Positions 24,612-32,733 of a stretch of 64,000 nucleotides of DNA are shown here, piece after piece (within the stretch, counting starts at the first letter, position 1; each line of letters begins with the position of its first letter). The notes below the pieces were generated by a model, which searched no databases, was not told the DNA's origin, and worked only from the letters and a program-made list of their open reading frames with translations. The DNA comes from Sphaerisporangium melleum (GTDB lineage Bacteria > Actinomycetota > Actinomycetes > Streptosporangiales > Streptosporangiaceae): NCBI RefSeq assembly GCF_014646695.1, contig NZ_BMNT01000007.1:125549-189548 (forward strand), written 5' to 3'. A program made the translations under genes and the position numbers.

Positions 24612-25985
24612 TCACTGGACGGTGAAACCTTGCTCCTTGGCGTAGTTCACCACGTCCTCCTGGAGCCGGTCAGCAGCCTCGGCGCCGCTGACGGAGCCAT
24701 CGATGATCGCGCTGATCTGCTTGGTCAGGGCATCGAAGTAGTACTGGCCGAACGGGCTGTAGGTGACGCCCTTGTAGCCGTCGGCCGCGGGGACGTAGAC
24801 CTCCTTGTTCGCCTGCTGGCCGTCGAAGAACTGCACCTTGAGGTCCACGAACTCGGGGGACTTCAGCGCCTTGAGGTTCAGCGGGAAGATGATCTGGTTG
24901 GTCCAGCCGTCGGTGAGCGAGGCGTCGTCGGCGTAGATGCCGTAGGCCACCTTCGCCGCGAGCTCGGGGTTCTTCGCCTGGCTGGTCACCGAGAAGGCCG
25001 ACCCGCCCCAGTTCACGTGCACCGGGTTGGCGGCGTCCCACTGCGGCAGCGGCGCCACCGCGAACTTGCCGGTGTCCTTGCCCTTGCCGACGCCCGCGCC
25101 GGTGAGGTATCCGGGCGCCCAGGCCGCCGAGATGTACGTCGCGTACTTGCCGTTGATCACGCCGGCGATGTACTCGGGGGTGAACTGGTCCTGGGTGCCG
25201 ACCAGGCCCTTCTTCGCCAGGCCGCCCCAGTAGTCGAGCACGTCCTTGGACGCCTGGTCGTTCAGCTTGATGCCGATCGACTTCGGCTGCGCCGGGTCGT
25301 AGGTGAACGGGGTGGCGCCCTTCTGGATCTGCAGGGCCATCGTGACGGCCGCCACGTTCGAGCCGAAGTCGCCGAAGTTCGGGCCGCCCGCGTCCTTCAC
25401 CTTCTGCGCGGCCTGCTCGTACTCGGCCCACGTCTTCGGCGGCGTGATCTTGTACTTGTCGAAGATGTCCTTGCGGTAGATCATCGCCATCGGGCCGCCG
25501 TCGACCGGCACCCCGTAGACCGCGTCGCCGACCGAGACGTCCTTCCAGGCGCCCTCGCTGTAGTTGGCCTTGACGGCGTCGTAGCCGTACTTCTTGATGT
25601 CGACGAGCGCGTTCTGGATCTGGAAGGTCGGGATGCGGTCCATCTCGACCATGATCACGTCAGGTGCGCCGGTGCCCGCGGAGATGGCCGTCTGGAACTT
25701 CTGGTACTCGTCACCGCCCTGGCCGACGTTGGTCCAGCAGACCTGCACCTCGTTGTTCTGCTTGTTGAAGTTGTCCACGACGAGCTGCGTGTTGGGGTAC
25801 CAGCCCCACATCGTCACGACCGGCAGGTCCTTCTTGGTGATCGTGTTCGTGCAGCTGCTCGCGTTGTTCCCTCCCTCGGTTCCCCCACTGGCCGTGCCCT
25901 TACCCGCGTCGGGGGAGCAGGCGGCGAGCGCGGTCGCGGCCGTGAGCATGGCCGCCGTGACAAATAGGCTCTTCTTCATTGACAT
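24612..25985 (-). CDS. Carbohydrate ABC transporter solute-binding lipoprotein
   Basis: 457-residue family 1 solute-binding protein. Lipobox ATALAACSPD after a basic MKKS start, a Gly/Ser/Thr linker, then a two-lobe domain (TMWGWYPN, APDVIMVEMDR, VPVDGGPMAMIYRKD, WGGSAFSVTSQ). It captures an oligosaccharide outside the membrane and delivers it to the two downstream permeases. ATG at 25985 follows GGAGGGG; the frame from 26171 is not supported. The neighbouring esterase suggests a plant-polymer-derived ligand (inference). Confidence 0.92.
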   Translation of the reverse strand: MSMKKSLFVTAAMLTAATALAACSPDAGKGTASGGTEGGNNASSCTNTITKKDLPVVTMWGWYPNTQLVVDNFNKQNNEVQVCWTNVGQGGDEYQKFQTAISAGTGAPDVIMVEMDRIPTFQIQNALVDIKKYGYDAVKANYSEGAWKDVSVGDAVYGVPVDGGPMAMIYRKDIFDKYKITPPKTWAEYEQAAQKVKDAGGPNFGDFGSNVAAVTMALQIQKGATPFTYDPAQPKSIGIKLNDQASKDVLDYWGGLAKKGLVGTQDQFTPEYIAGVINGKYATYISAAWAPGYLTGAGVGKGKDTGKFAVAPLPQWDAANPVHVNWGGSAFSVTSQAKNPELAAKVAYGIYADDASLTDGWTNQIIFPLNLKALKSPEFVDLKVQFFDGQQANKEVYVPAADGYKGVTYSPFGQYYFDALTKQISAIIDGSVSGAEAADRLQEDVVNYAKEQGFTVQ

Positions 25986-26049
25986 ATTTCCCCTCCGGGA
26001 TCGCGGCGCACGGAAAGTCCATGCGCCGCCGCTGCGGCCGAGCGATTGA

Positions 26050-26094
26050 CCAGGACAGGGCACGGGTGACACCACGACCCGTGCCCTGTCCTGG
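26050..26094 (-). terminator. Long perfect hairpin between esterase and binding-protein genes
   Basis: A perfect 18-bp stem (CCAGGACAGGGCACGGGT and its complement) with a 9-base loop, about 65 bp upstream of the binding-protein start. It may terminate the esterase transcript or be a leader structure of the ABC operon. Confidence 0.65.
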
Positions 26095-26127
26095 CCGATC
26101 CTCGTGTGGAGGCTCAGGTTCGTGCCG

Positions 26128-26163
26128 GGCATCACCGGGGGCGGGAACGTCCCCGGTGATGCC
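26128..26163 (-). terminator. Terminator hairpin after the esterase gene
   Basis: A perfect 13-bp stem (GGCATCACCGGGG and its complement) with a 10-base loop begins 18 bp after the esterase stop on the minus strand. Confidence 0.7.
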
Positions 26164-26180
26164 GCCTCCAACGGGCTCGC

Positions 26181-28346
26181 CTAGCTCTTGAACAGGCGCG
26201 GCGCCAGGTCGATGAGGTTCTTCTGCCACACGTCCCAGCCGTGCGGCCCGGGGGTTACCCCGTCGAACTCATAGCGGACGCCGAGGTTGTCCATGGTGGT
26301 CAGTCCGGCCATGAAGGACGGGTACACGAAGTCGGTCACGTCGCCGACGTACACGCGGAACAGCTTGGTGCCGCTGTTGATCGCCGCCACGTCGACGCCG
26401 GTGCCGCCGCCGAACCCGGCCGAGAACGCCGCGACGTAGGCGAACCGCCCCGGGTAGGCCTTGAGCACGCCGATCGCCTGGCCACCGCCCATCGACAGGC
26501 CGGCGAGGGCCTGGCGCGAGGGGTCGTCAGAGATGTGGTAGCGGGCGCGGGCCGCCGGGACGATGTTCTCCAGCAGTTCCTTGGTGAAGTTGGACGAGTT
26601 GCCGTTGCCCATCACGACCACCATCGGGGTCAGATCCCCGTCGAGGAACTGGTGGTCGAGGATCTGCTTGGCGCGTCCCATCTCGGTCCAGTCGGTGTAG
26701 TTCTGACCGCTGCCGTGCTGGAGGTAGAGGACGGGGTACGGCTCCGCGCGGTCGGGGTCGTACCCGGGCGGAGTCCACACCAGCGCGGTCCGGTCGGCGT
26801 TCGCCACGTTGCTGCGGTACGTCAGGCTCTCCACCTTTCCGCCCTGGCCGGCCGGAACGTCGGTGAGCAGGCGCGCCGCCTCGCCGGGGACGAGGAAGGT
26901 GCTCCAGGCCGGCTCGGAGGTGACCTTCGTGGGGTTCGAGGCGTCCTTGACCCCCACCCGGTCCACGATCCACCGGTAGTAGTAGAACCACGGCTCCAGC
27001 GGGCCGATGGTCACCCGCCACCGGTCACCCTCACGGGACATCGGGACGCGCAGCCAGCTCCCGCCGGGAGCGATGTTCGCCCACACCGTGACGTGCTGGG
27101 CGTCCTTGTACTCGGTCGTGGTCTCGAAGGTGACGAAGCCGTCCTTGATGAACGGCGTCGGGGTGGTGCCGGGCGCCGGCGGGGTGAACTCGCCCTTCAG
27201 CGGCCCGTGACCGTCGCTCGGACCGTGGTCGCCCGCCTTGCGGAACAGCCGCGGCAGGAAGTCGATCAGGTTCTCCTGCCAGGCGGCCCAGTTCGGCCCG
27301 CCGTCGGGGTTGACCCCGTCGAACTCGTACTTGACCCGGGCGCGGTCGAGCGCCTTCGTCAGGCGGACGGTCGCGTTGTAGGCGGGGTCGGTCACGTTCC
27401 CGGTGTACAGACGCACCAGCTTGCCGGCGCCGGGGCCGGGCTTGCCGGCGACCTCGGTCAGCAGGCCCGAGAACGAGCCGGCGTAGGCGAACTGCCCCGG
27501 CCCGGTCAGCGCGGCGCGCAACGCCTGCGCCCCGCCCTCGGACACACCGGCGATGGCCTGGTGCTCCCGGTCGTGGTGGACGCGGTAGGCGTCCCCGACC
27601 GCCTTGCGGAGGTCCTTCAGCTCCTTGTCGTCGTCCGGTCCGCGGCCGTCGGTGATCACGACCACCATCGGCTCGATGGCGCGGTCGGCCGACAGGTTGT
27701 CGAGGATCTGCTTGGCCCGGCCGAGGTCGAGCCAGTCGCTCGCGCTCCGGTCCGTGCCGGACTGCAGGTACAGCACCGGGTACGGCTTGCCGGGCTTGGC
27801 GGAGTACCCCGGCGGTGTCCACACCAGGGCCGACCGCTGCTGCTGCTTGGTCCGGTAGGTCAGGGTCTGTACCGTGCCGCCCTGGGGCGCGTCCGCCAGC
27901 AGGCGCGCGGAGTCGCCCGCGACGAGGAAGGTGCTCCAGAGCGGCTTGGCGGCCACGCCGGTGCCGTTCGTCGGCTCCTTGAAGCTCTTGGTGTCATCGG
28001 CCGTGACCTGGTAGTAGTACAGCCCCGGCTTGAGCGGGCCGAGGGTTCCCGACCAGGCGTCGCCCCGGCGGGTCAGGCCGAACTCCGTCCAGCCGGATGA
28101 GGGGCCGAAGTTCCCCTCGATGACGACCTGTGACACCTGGCCCACGTTGGTCTGCACGTAGGCCGCCGGGACACTGAACGTCGCGTAGCGGTCGGCGGAG
28201 ACGTCCAGCCATGGCGTGTCCGCCGCCGCGGCCGGTCGTGGCGCCGTGAGCAGGACCGCCGCGATCGCCGTCACCCCGGCCATGAGCATCGTGGAGAGCC
28301 TGCGTATGCGCTCGTGGCGCAGGCCGCCGTGATAGAGTCGTGTCAT
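26181..28346 (-). CDS. Secreted tandem-duplicated alpha/beta esterase (esterase D/feruloyl-esterase type)
   Basis: 721 residues: signal peptide (cleavage near AAAAD), then two tandem modules of about 345 residues, each an immunoglobulin-like/E-set domain (WSTFLV) followed by an esterase-D alpha/beta hydrolase. Nucleophile elbows are GVSEGG (near 268) and GLSMGG (near 617). The second module has the C-terminal His in GPHGWDVWQ; the first has GGPNWAAWQ there, with no His, so it is probably inactive or a binding module. Likely removes acyl/feruloyl esters from polysaccharide outside the cell. ATG at 28346 has AGGAG 7 bp upstream. Same direction as the sugar ABC operon, under the LacI regulator (inferred). 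Confidence 0.87.
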   Translation of the reverse strand: MTRLYHGGLRHERIRRLSTMLMAGVTAIAAVLLTAPRPAAAADTPWLDVSADRYATFSVPAAYVQTNVGQVSQVVIEGNFGPSSGWTEFGLTRRGDAWSGTLGPLKPGLYYYQVTADDTKSFKEPTNGTGVAAKPLWSTFLVAGDSARLLADAPQGGTVQTLTYRTKQQQRSALVWTPPGYSAKPGKPYPVLYLQSGTDRSASDWLDLGRAKQILDNLSADRAIEPMVVVITDGRGPDDDKELKDLRKAVGDAYRVHHDREHQAIAGVSEGGAQALRAALTGPGQFAYAGSFSGLLTEVAGKPGPGAGKLVRLYTGNVTDPAYNATVRLTKALDRARVKYEFDGVNPDGGPNWAAWQENLIDFLPRLFRKAGDHGPSDGHGPLKGEFTPPAPGTTPTPFIKDGFVTFETTTEYKDAQHVTVWANIAPGGSWLRVPMSREGDRWRVTIGPLEPWFYYYRWIVDRVGVKDASNPTKVTSEPAWSTFLVPGEAARLLTDVPAGQGGKVESLTYRSNVANADRTALVWTPPGYDPDRAEPYPVLYLQHGSGQNYTDWTEMGRAKQILDHQFLDGDLTPMVVVMGNGNSSNFTKELLENIVPAARARYHISDDPSRQALAGLSMGGGQAIGVLKAYPGRFAYVAAFSAGFGGGTGVDVAAINSGTKLFRVYVGDVTDFVYPSFMAGLTTMDNLGVRYEFDGVTPGPHGWDVWQKNLIDLAPRLFKS

Positions 28347-28490
28347 AATCACACTCCTTTGATGGCCGGTAGCGGATGCGACCCGACTGCCGGCCTGGTT
28401 TCACCGTTGGGTGTTGCCGTGGATTGTGCGCCTCACCTCCGTCGTGGCCTTGCCTGAGCCTTCGGTGTGCCTGGATGGTCTATGGGTGTG

Positions 28491-29513
28491 TCACGGTTCG
28501 ACGGTGCTCGCCGGGGGTGAGGTGGAACCGCGGATCACCAAGCCGGTCGGGAGCAGCAGCCGGCGGTCGCCCTGCCACTCACCGGTCACCAGTGACTTGA
28601 GCATGCGCGCGGCCTCGTATCCGAGGCGGTACATCGACTGGTCCACCGTGGTCAGCCCCGGCTCGGCCAGCGCCGACTCCGGTATGTTGTCGAATCCGAC
28701 CACCGACAGGTCGCGGGGAACGACGAGCCCCATCTGCTTGGCGACCTCCAGGACCTTCAGCGCCATCCCGTCGCTCGCCGCGAAGATCGCCGTCGGAGGG
28801 TCGGGCCTCTCCAGTAACGCGCGGGCCAGCGGAGCGGCGGACTCGGGGTTGAAGTCGCCTCTGCCGATCAGCTCCGGATCGACGGGCACCCCGGCCGCGA
28901 CCAGCGCCCTGCGGTACCCCTCCTCACGCGACCACGCGGCCTCCAGCCGGGACCGGCCCGCGATGAACCCGATACGCCGGTGCCCCAGGGCGAGGAGATG
29001 CTCGACCACCGAGGTGGCACCCGCGAGGTTGTCCGCCGTCACCGACGGCACCGATGAACCTTTCACCGGGTCGATGACGACGACCGGGATGCTGCTCCGC
29101 ACCTCGCCCCAGGGGGTGACCACGATGCACCCGTCCGTCAGCGTGCCCGCCAGCCGGGTCAGGTGCCGCTGCTCCCAGCCTTCCGAATACGTTTCGTACA
29201 GGTCGCTGTTGGCGTAGATGATCAGGTCGAAGCCCGACCGGCTCAGCGCCTGCATCACGCCTTTGAGCACTTCGGCGGTGTAGGACTGGAAGCTGTGGGT
29301 GACCAGGCCCAGGACGTTGGTACGGCTGCGCCGCAGGCTGGTCGCCACCAGGCTGGACTCATAGCCCAGTCGCTCGATGGCCGAACGCACCTGGGCGATC
29401 GTGCTGGCGCTGACGCCGTAACGGCCGTTGACCACCCGCGACACGGTCGCGGTGGAGACGCCCGCCGCTCGCGCGACATCGCTCATCGTCACCGGAGCAC
29501 CGACCTCGGCCAT
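28491..29513 (-). CDS. LacI family transcriptional regulator
   Basis: 340 residues: HTH MSDVARAAGVSTATVSRVV at the N-terminus, hinge helix near SLRRSRTN, then a periplasmic-binding-protein-like effector domain with the usual VTADNLAGA, GHRRIGFIAG, DGMALKVL and SVVGFDNIPES blocks. Probably represses the neighbouring esterase and sugar ABC genes until an oligosaccharide binds. ATG at 29513 has GGAGAGG 7 bp upstream; the GTG at 29528 is less likely. An 18-bp near-palindrome lies just upstream of the gene. Confidence 0.92.
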   Translation of the reverse strand: MAEVGAPVTMSDVARAAGVSTATVSRVVNGRYGVSASTIAQVRSAIERLGYESSLVATSLRRSRTNVLGLVTHSFQSYTAEVLKGVMQALSRSGFDLIIYANSDLYETYSEGWEQRHLTRLAGTLTDGCIVVTPWGEVRSSIPVVVIDPVKGSSVPSVTADNLAGATSVVEHLLALGHRRIGFIAGRSRLEAAWSREEGYRRALVAAGVPVDPELIGRGDFNPESAAPLARALLERPDPPTAIFAASDGMALKVLEVAKQMGLVVPRDLSVVGFDNIPESALAEPGLTTVDQSMYRLGYEAARMLKSLVTGEWQGDRRLLLPTGLVIRGSTSPPASTVEP

Positions 29514-29532
29514 TGCGGGCCTCTCCACTGCA

Positions 29533-29550
29533 AACGTTATCGATTACGTT
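29533..29550. promoter_or_regulatory. LacI-type operator (autoregulatory)
   Basis: AACGTTATCGATTACGTT is a near-perfect palindrome centred on a CG step, the classic LacI-family operator form, 20 bp upstream of the LacI gene start. Confidence 0.65.
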
Positions 29551-29916
29551 TCCAGCGGTTAACGTAACTGAGAACTTTTCCGCACACAAGACCTTTTCGA
29601 CCGTCCAAGAATGGGTTAAAGGGCGGGCCCGGATCGCGCGGCCGGCCGGGGTGGAGCAGCGCCGCACGAGGCGGATCCGCCCGCGAATCGGGCGGACCGG
29701 ACGCCCGCGATCGGCCGGCCGGCGTCACCCGGTGCGGGCCCGCCGCGCCCGGGCTTCGCCGTCCGTACCACGCGGAAGGGTTGACGGTCGGCTGAACCGA
29801 TGGCGAAGATGTGACCGGTATCCGCCGGGCCAGGGAATCGGCACCCTCACCGCCCGTCGGGGCTTACGTTGGATGTCACGTGGTCGGCGCACGCGTATTC
29901 CTGAGAAAGGATTTCG
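29551..29916. other. Divergent intergenic region between LacI and CopC genes
   Basis: About 365 bp with no gene. The first 70 bp are AT-richer and likely hold the LacI promoter. Near 29670-29700 CCGCCCG and CGGGCGG form a short hairpin. The 3' end carries the AAAGGA SD of the CopC gene. Confidence 0.4.
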
Positions 29917-30903
29917 TTGCCTCCGTCCACCGTCACCCCTCCCTGGCCGGCGCCGTCAGCGGGCATCGCCGCGGCGCTCCGGCGGTCGCACCGCCGAGCG
30001 GTCATGCCGTTGCTCCGGATCCTGCTGCCGGCCCTCGCGGGATGTCTCGTCCTCGTCGGGCTGGCGTCTCCGGCGCAGGCCCACGGGCAGTTGGCGCTGT
30101 CGGTGCCGGCCAAGGACAGCACGGTCACCGACCCGTTGGACGCGGTGTCGCTGTACTTCACCGAGCAGCCGGTCTCGTACGGGTACTTCACCGTCACCGC
30201 CCCGAGCGGCGTCCGGGTGGACCGGCCCTGGTCCCCCGGCGAGACCAAGCGCCTGGACGAGCCGGTACGGGAACTGTTCCTGGTCAACGGCGTGTGGGAG
30301 CCGAAGCTCTACCACGAGGGGTTCGAGGCGCGCGTCCCGGTGGGCTACTGGCCGGAGAAGGGCGTCTACGTCGCGCACTACTGGCACGTGGCCTCGGACG
30401 GCGACAAGGTGCGCGGGGAGCTCCGGTTCACCTACACCGGCCCGACCACCAAGCCGCCCAAGGGCTGGAAGACGCCCACGAACGCTCCCGACCCCGCTCT
30501 GCTCGCCGCCTCCGGCGAGACCACGAGCGGGTCCTCCCCGGAGGGGGCGCAGGCCGGGCCGAGCGCCGGGGCCTCGCCGGCCTGTACGCCGAGGACCATG
30601 CCGGAGACCGGCTGTGACCAGGGCTCCGGCGACCAGTCCGGGGCCGCCACTCCCGTCGCCGCGCCGGGCGACGCGACCGGGTCTCCCGCGTCCTCCGGCG
30701 TGGACCTGTGGGTGTGGCTGCTGCCCGCCCTGCTGATCGTCGGCGTGGGCGTCATGGTTGCGCGGGCCGCACGACCGCGGACCGCCGGCGGGCGACCGGC
30801 GTCCAAGAAGCCCGCCGGCCCGCGCGGGAAGCCCGCCGCCGCACGCGGGCGCCCTACCCCGTCGAAGCGTGCCGGGAAACCGGCACGCCCCCCACGGCGC
30901 TGA
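29917..30903 (+). CDS. copC: CopC-domain copper resistance protein with C-terminal membrane anchor
   Basis: 328 residues: signal peptide ending SPAQAHG, so the mature N-terminus carries the His that ligates copper in CopC proteins. A CopC beta-barrel follows (about 55-185), then a Ser/Pro/Gly linker, one hydrophobic segment (VWLLPALLIVGVGVMV) and a very basic Lys/Arg/Pro tail. It would bind copper outside the membrane. TTG at 29917 follows AAAGGA with good spacing; the ATG at 30004 would remove only N-terminal residues. A cupredoxin lipoprotein and a polytopic membrane protein follow on the same strand. Confidence 0.85.
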   Translation: MPPSTVTPPWPAPSAGIAAALRRSHRRAVMPLLRILLPALAGCLVLVGLASPAQAHGQLALSVPAKDSTVTDPLDAVSLYFTEQPVSYGYFTVTAPSGVRVDRPWSPGETKRLDEPVRELFLVNGVWEPKLYHEGFEARVPVGYWPEKGVYVAHYWHVASDGDKVRGELRFTYTGPTTKPPKGWKTPTNAPDPALLAASGETTSGSSPEGAQAGPSAGASPACTPRTMPETGCDQGSGDQSGAATPVAAPGDATGSPASSGVDLWVWLLPALLIVGVGVMVARAARPRTAGGRPASKKPAGPRGKPAAARGRPTPSKRAGKPARPPRR

Positions 30904-30959
30904 ACCCCCTCCCCAAGAGATCGACCCCTTTTCCGCTTTTCCGCACCTGGAGTACGACA

Positions 30960-31337
30960 GTGAGACTCTTCGCTTCCCGGATCCGTCTTCTCGCCACCGG
31001 CGCGCTGCTCGGCGCGACGCTGCTCGGCGCCTCCGCCTGTGGCGGAGCGGACGCCGGCGCGTCCGCCCCGGCCACGGTGAAGGAGATCGCGGTGACCATC
31101 AAGGGCCGGGCGGTGACACCGCCCCCGGGACGCGTCGAGGTCGCCAAGGGGCAGAAGGTGAAGATCACCGTGACCAGCGACGTCGCCGACGAGGCGCACG
31201 TGCACGGCTACGACAAGGGGGCCGACCTGCAGCCGGGCACTCCGGCCACCATCGAGTTCGTGGCCGACCAGACCGGGCTGTTCGAGGCCGAGACCCATGA
31301 GCAGGAGCTGCAGCTCTTCCAGCTCGTGGTGCGCTAG
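30960..31337 (+). CDS. Cupredoxin-like lipoprotein
   Basis: 125-residue lipoprotein with lipobox LLGASACGG and a cupredoxin-type beta domain. The pattern PPGRVEVAKGQKVKITVTSD...EAHVHGYD...LFEAETHEQELQLFQL is typical, with a first His in EAHVH and a later ETHEQ. The Cys/Met ligands of classical blue-copper sites are not evident, so it may bind copper without a type 1 centre. GTG at 30960 has GGAG 7 bp upstream. Downstream of copC and 8 bp before the membrane protein gene, so likely one operon. Confidence 0.78.
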   Translation: MRLFASRIRLLATGALLGATLLGASACGGADAGASAPATVKEIAVTIKGRAVTPPPGRVEVAKGQKVKITVTSDVADEAHVHGYDKGADLQPGTPATIEFVADQTGLFEAETHEQELQLFQLVVR

Positions 31338-31345
31338 GCGACCGG

Positions 31346-32665
31346 GTGCTCACCCTCGCGCACGGCATCGGCGGCCGCCAGGACCTGCCGATCCCCTTCG
31401 TGGCCGCGCTGATCGGCGCCGTCGTGGCGTTGCTGGTGTCGTTCGCCGGGCTGGGCGTGCTGTGGACCGAGCCGCGGCTCGCCGGGGCGCTCCAGTACGC
31501 CCGCCCGGTGGCCGCGGGGATCCGGGGCCTGGTGAACGCGGCGGCGTGGCGCTGGGCCGTACGGGTGGCCGGGCTGCTGGCGGCGGCGTACTTCTGCGTC
31601 GGGTTGCTCTTCGGACCCGACCGGGCCGCCAACCCGACGGCCGGTGTGTTCTACGTCCTGTTCTGGGTGGGCCTGGTACCGCTGTCGCTGCTCTTCGGCC
31701 CGGTCTGGCGAGCGCTGAACCCGTTGCGCACGCTGCACCTTCTGGCCTGCGCCGCGCTGCGGCGCGACCCCCGGCGCGGGATGCGGCCGCTTCCTGAAGG
31801 GCTGGGGTACTGGCCTGCCGCCGCCGGGCTGTTCGCGTTCACCTGGCTGGAGCTGGTCGGCCCCGAGCGGGCCACGCTGCCGGTCATCGGCGCCTGGCTC
31901 GCGACCTACAGCGTGGTCATGCTCGCAGGCGCGGTGGTGTTCGGCTCGGGGTGGTTCGGCAAGGGCGACGCGTTCGAGGCCTACAGCGATCTCATCGGCA
32001 GGCTGGCCCCGATCGGCAGGAACCCGGACGGTGCCCTGACCTGGCGCAATCCGCTGGACGGCATGGCCGGGCTGGAGCGCGCGCCGGGCCTGGTCGCCCT
32101 GGTGGTGCTGTTGCTGGGCTCCACGATGTACGACAGCCTGTCGAACGCGCCGATCTGGGTGCGGTTCATCCAGGAGAGCGGGATCCCCGCGCCGGTGCTG
32201 GGCACGGCCGGGCTGGTGGTGGTGATCGGCCTGGTGCTCGCGGCCTACCTGGCGACCACGGCGTGGGCCGGGCGCCTGGGCGGCGCCGAGCCGGGGCGGA
32301 CGGCCGGGGAGCTGGCCCACTCGATCGTGCCGATCGCGGTCGGCTACCTGATCGCCCACTACTTCACGCTGCTGCTGCTCGAAGGCCAGCGCACCCTGGC
32401 CCTGCTGTCGGACCCGCTCGTCGTGGGAGCCGACTGGCTGGGCACGGCCGGCTGGACCGTTAGCGCGGCGGGCCTGAGCCCGGCGTCCATCGCCATGCTC
32501 CAGGTCACGGTGATCATCGTGGGCCATGTCATGGGCACCGTCCTGGCCCACGACCGCGCCCTGGCCCTGTTCCCCCGGCGCACCGCGGTCATGGGCCAGA
32601 TCCCGCTGCTCGTCCTGATGGTGGTCTACACGGTCACCGGCCTGATGCTGCTGTTCGCCGCCTAG
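31346..32665 (+). CDS. Polytopic membrane protein of copper operon, function unknown
   Basis: 439 residues with about 10-11 hydrophobic segments and no recognised catalytic motif. Conserved-looking stretches include LFGPVWRALNPLRTL, GYWPAAAGLFAFTWLEL and GHVMGTVLAHDRAL. Begins with GTG 8 bp after the cupredoxin stop, so translation is probably coupled. Co-occurrence with CopC and a cupredoxin suggests a role in copper passage or cuproenzyme assembly (inference). Confidence 0.75.
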   Translation: MLTLAHGIGGRQDLPIPFVAALIGAVVALLVSFAGLGVLWTEPRLAGALQYARPVAAGIRGLVNAAAWRWAVRVAGLLAAAYFCVGLLFGPDRAANPTAGVFYVLFWVGLVPLSLLFGPVWRALNPLRTLHLLACAALRRDPRRGMRPLPEGLGYWPAAAGLFAFTWLELVGPERATLPVIGAWLATYSVVMLAGAVVFGSGWFGKGDAFEAYSDLIGRLAPIGRNPDGALTWRNPLDGMAGLERAPGLVALVVLLLGSTMYDSLSNAPIWVRFIQESGIPAPVLGTAGLVVVIGLVLAAYLATTAWAGRLGGAEPGRTAGELAHSIVPIAVGYLIAHYFTLLLLEGQRTLALLSDPLVVGADWLGTAGWTVSAAGLSPASIAMLQVTVIIVGHVMGTVLAHDRALALFPRRTAVMGQIPLLVLMVVYTVTGLMLLFAA

Positions 32666-32689
32666 CGGTCCGTCTGGACGGGCTCCGGT

Positions 32690-32724
32690 GGAGCGGCCCG
32701 GCCCCGGCGGGGCCGGACCGCTCC
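32690..32724. terminator. Bidirectional hairpin terminator
   Basis: GGAGCGGCCCGGCCCCG and CGGGGCCGGACCGCTCC pair with one mismatch between the convergent membrane-protein and peroxidase genes. Confidence 0.7.
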
Positions 32725-32733
32725 GTGGCCGGG

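Noticed and set aside
22715-25985. Sugar ABC system considered broken because no ATPase gene is present
   Set aside because: Actinomycete carbohydrate systems commonly use a shared MsiK-type ATPase encoded elsewhere.
26241-28100. 619-codon plus-strand open frame antisense to the esterase
   Set aside because: No domain or motif; the opposite strand has a signal peptide and two hydrolase modules.
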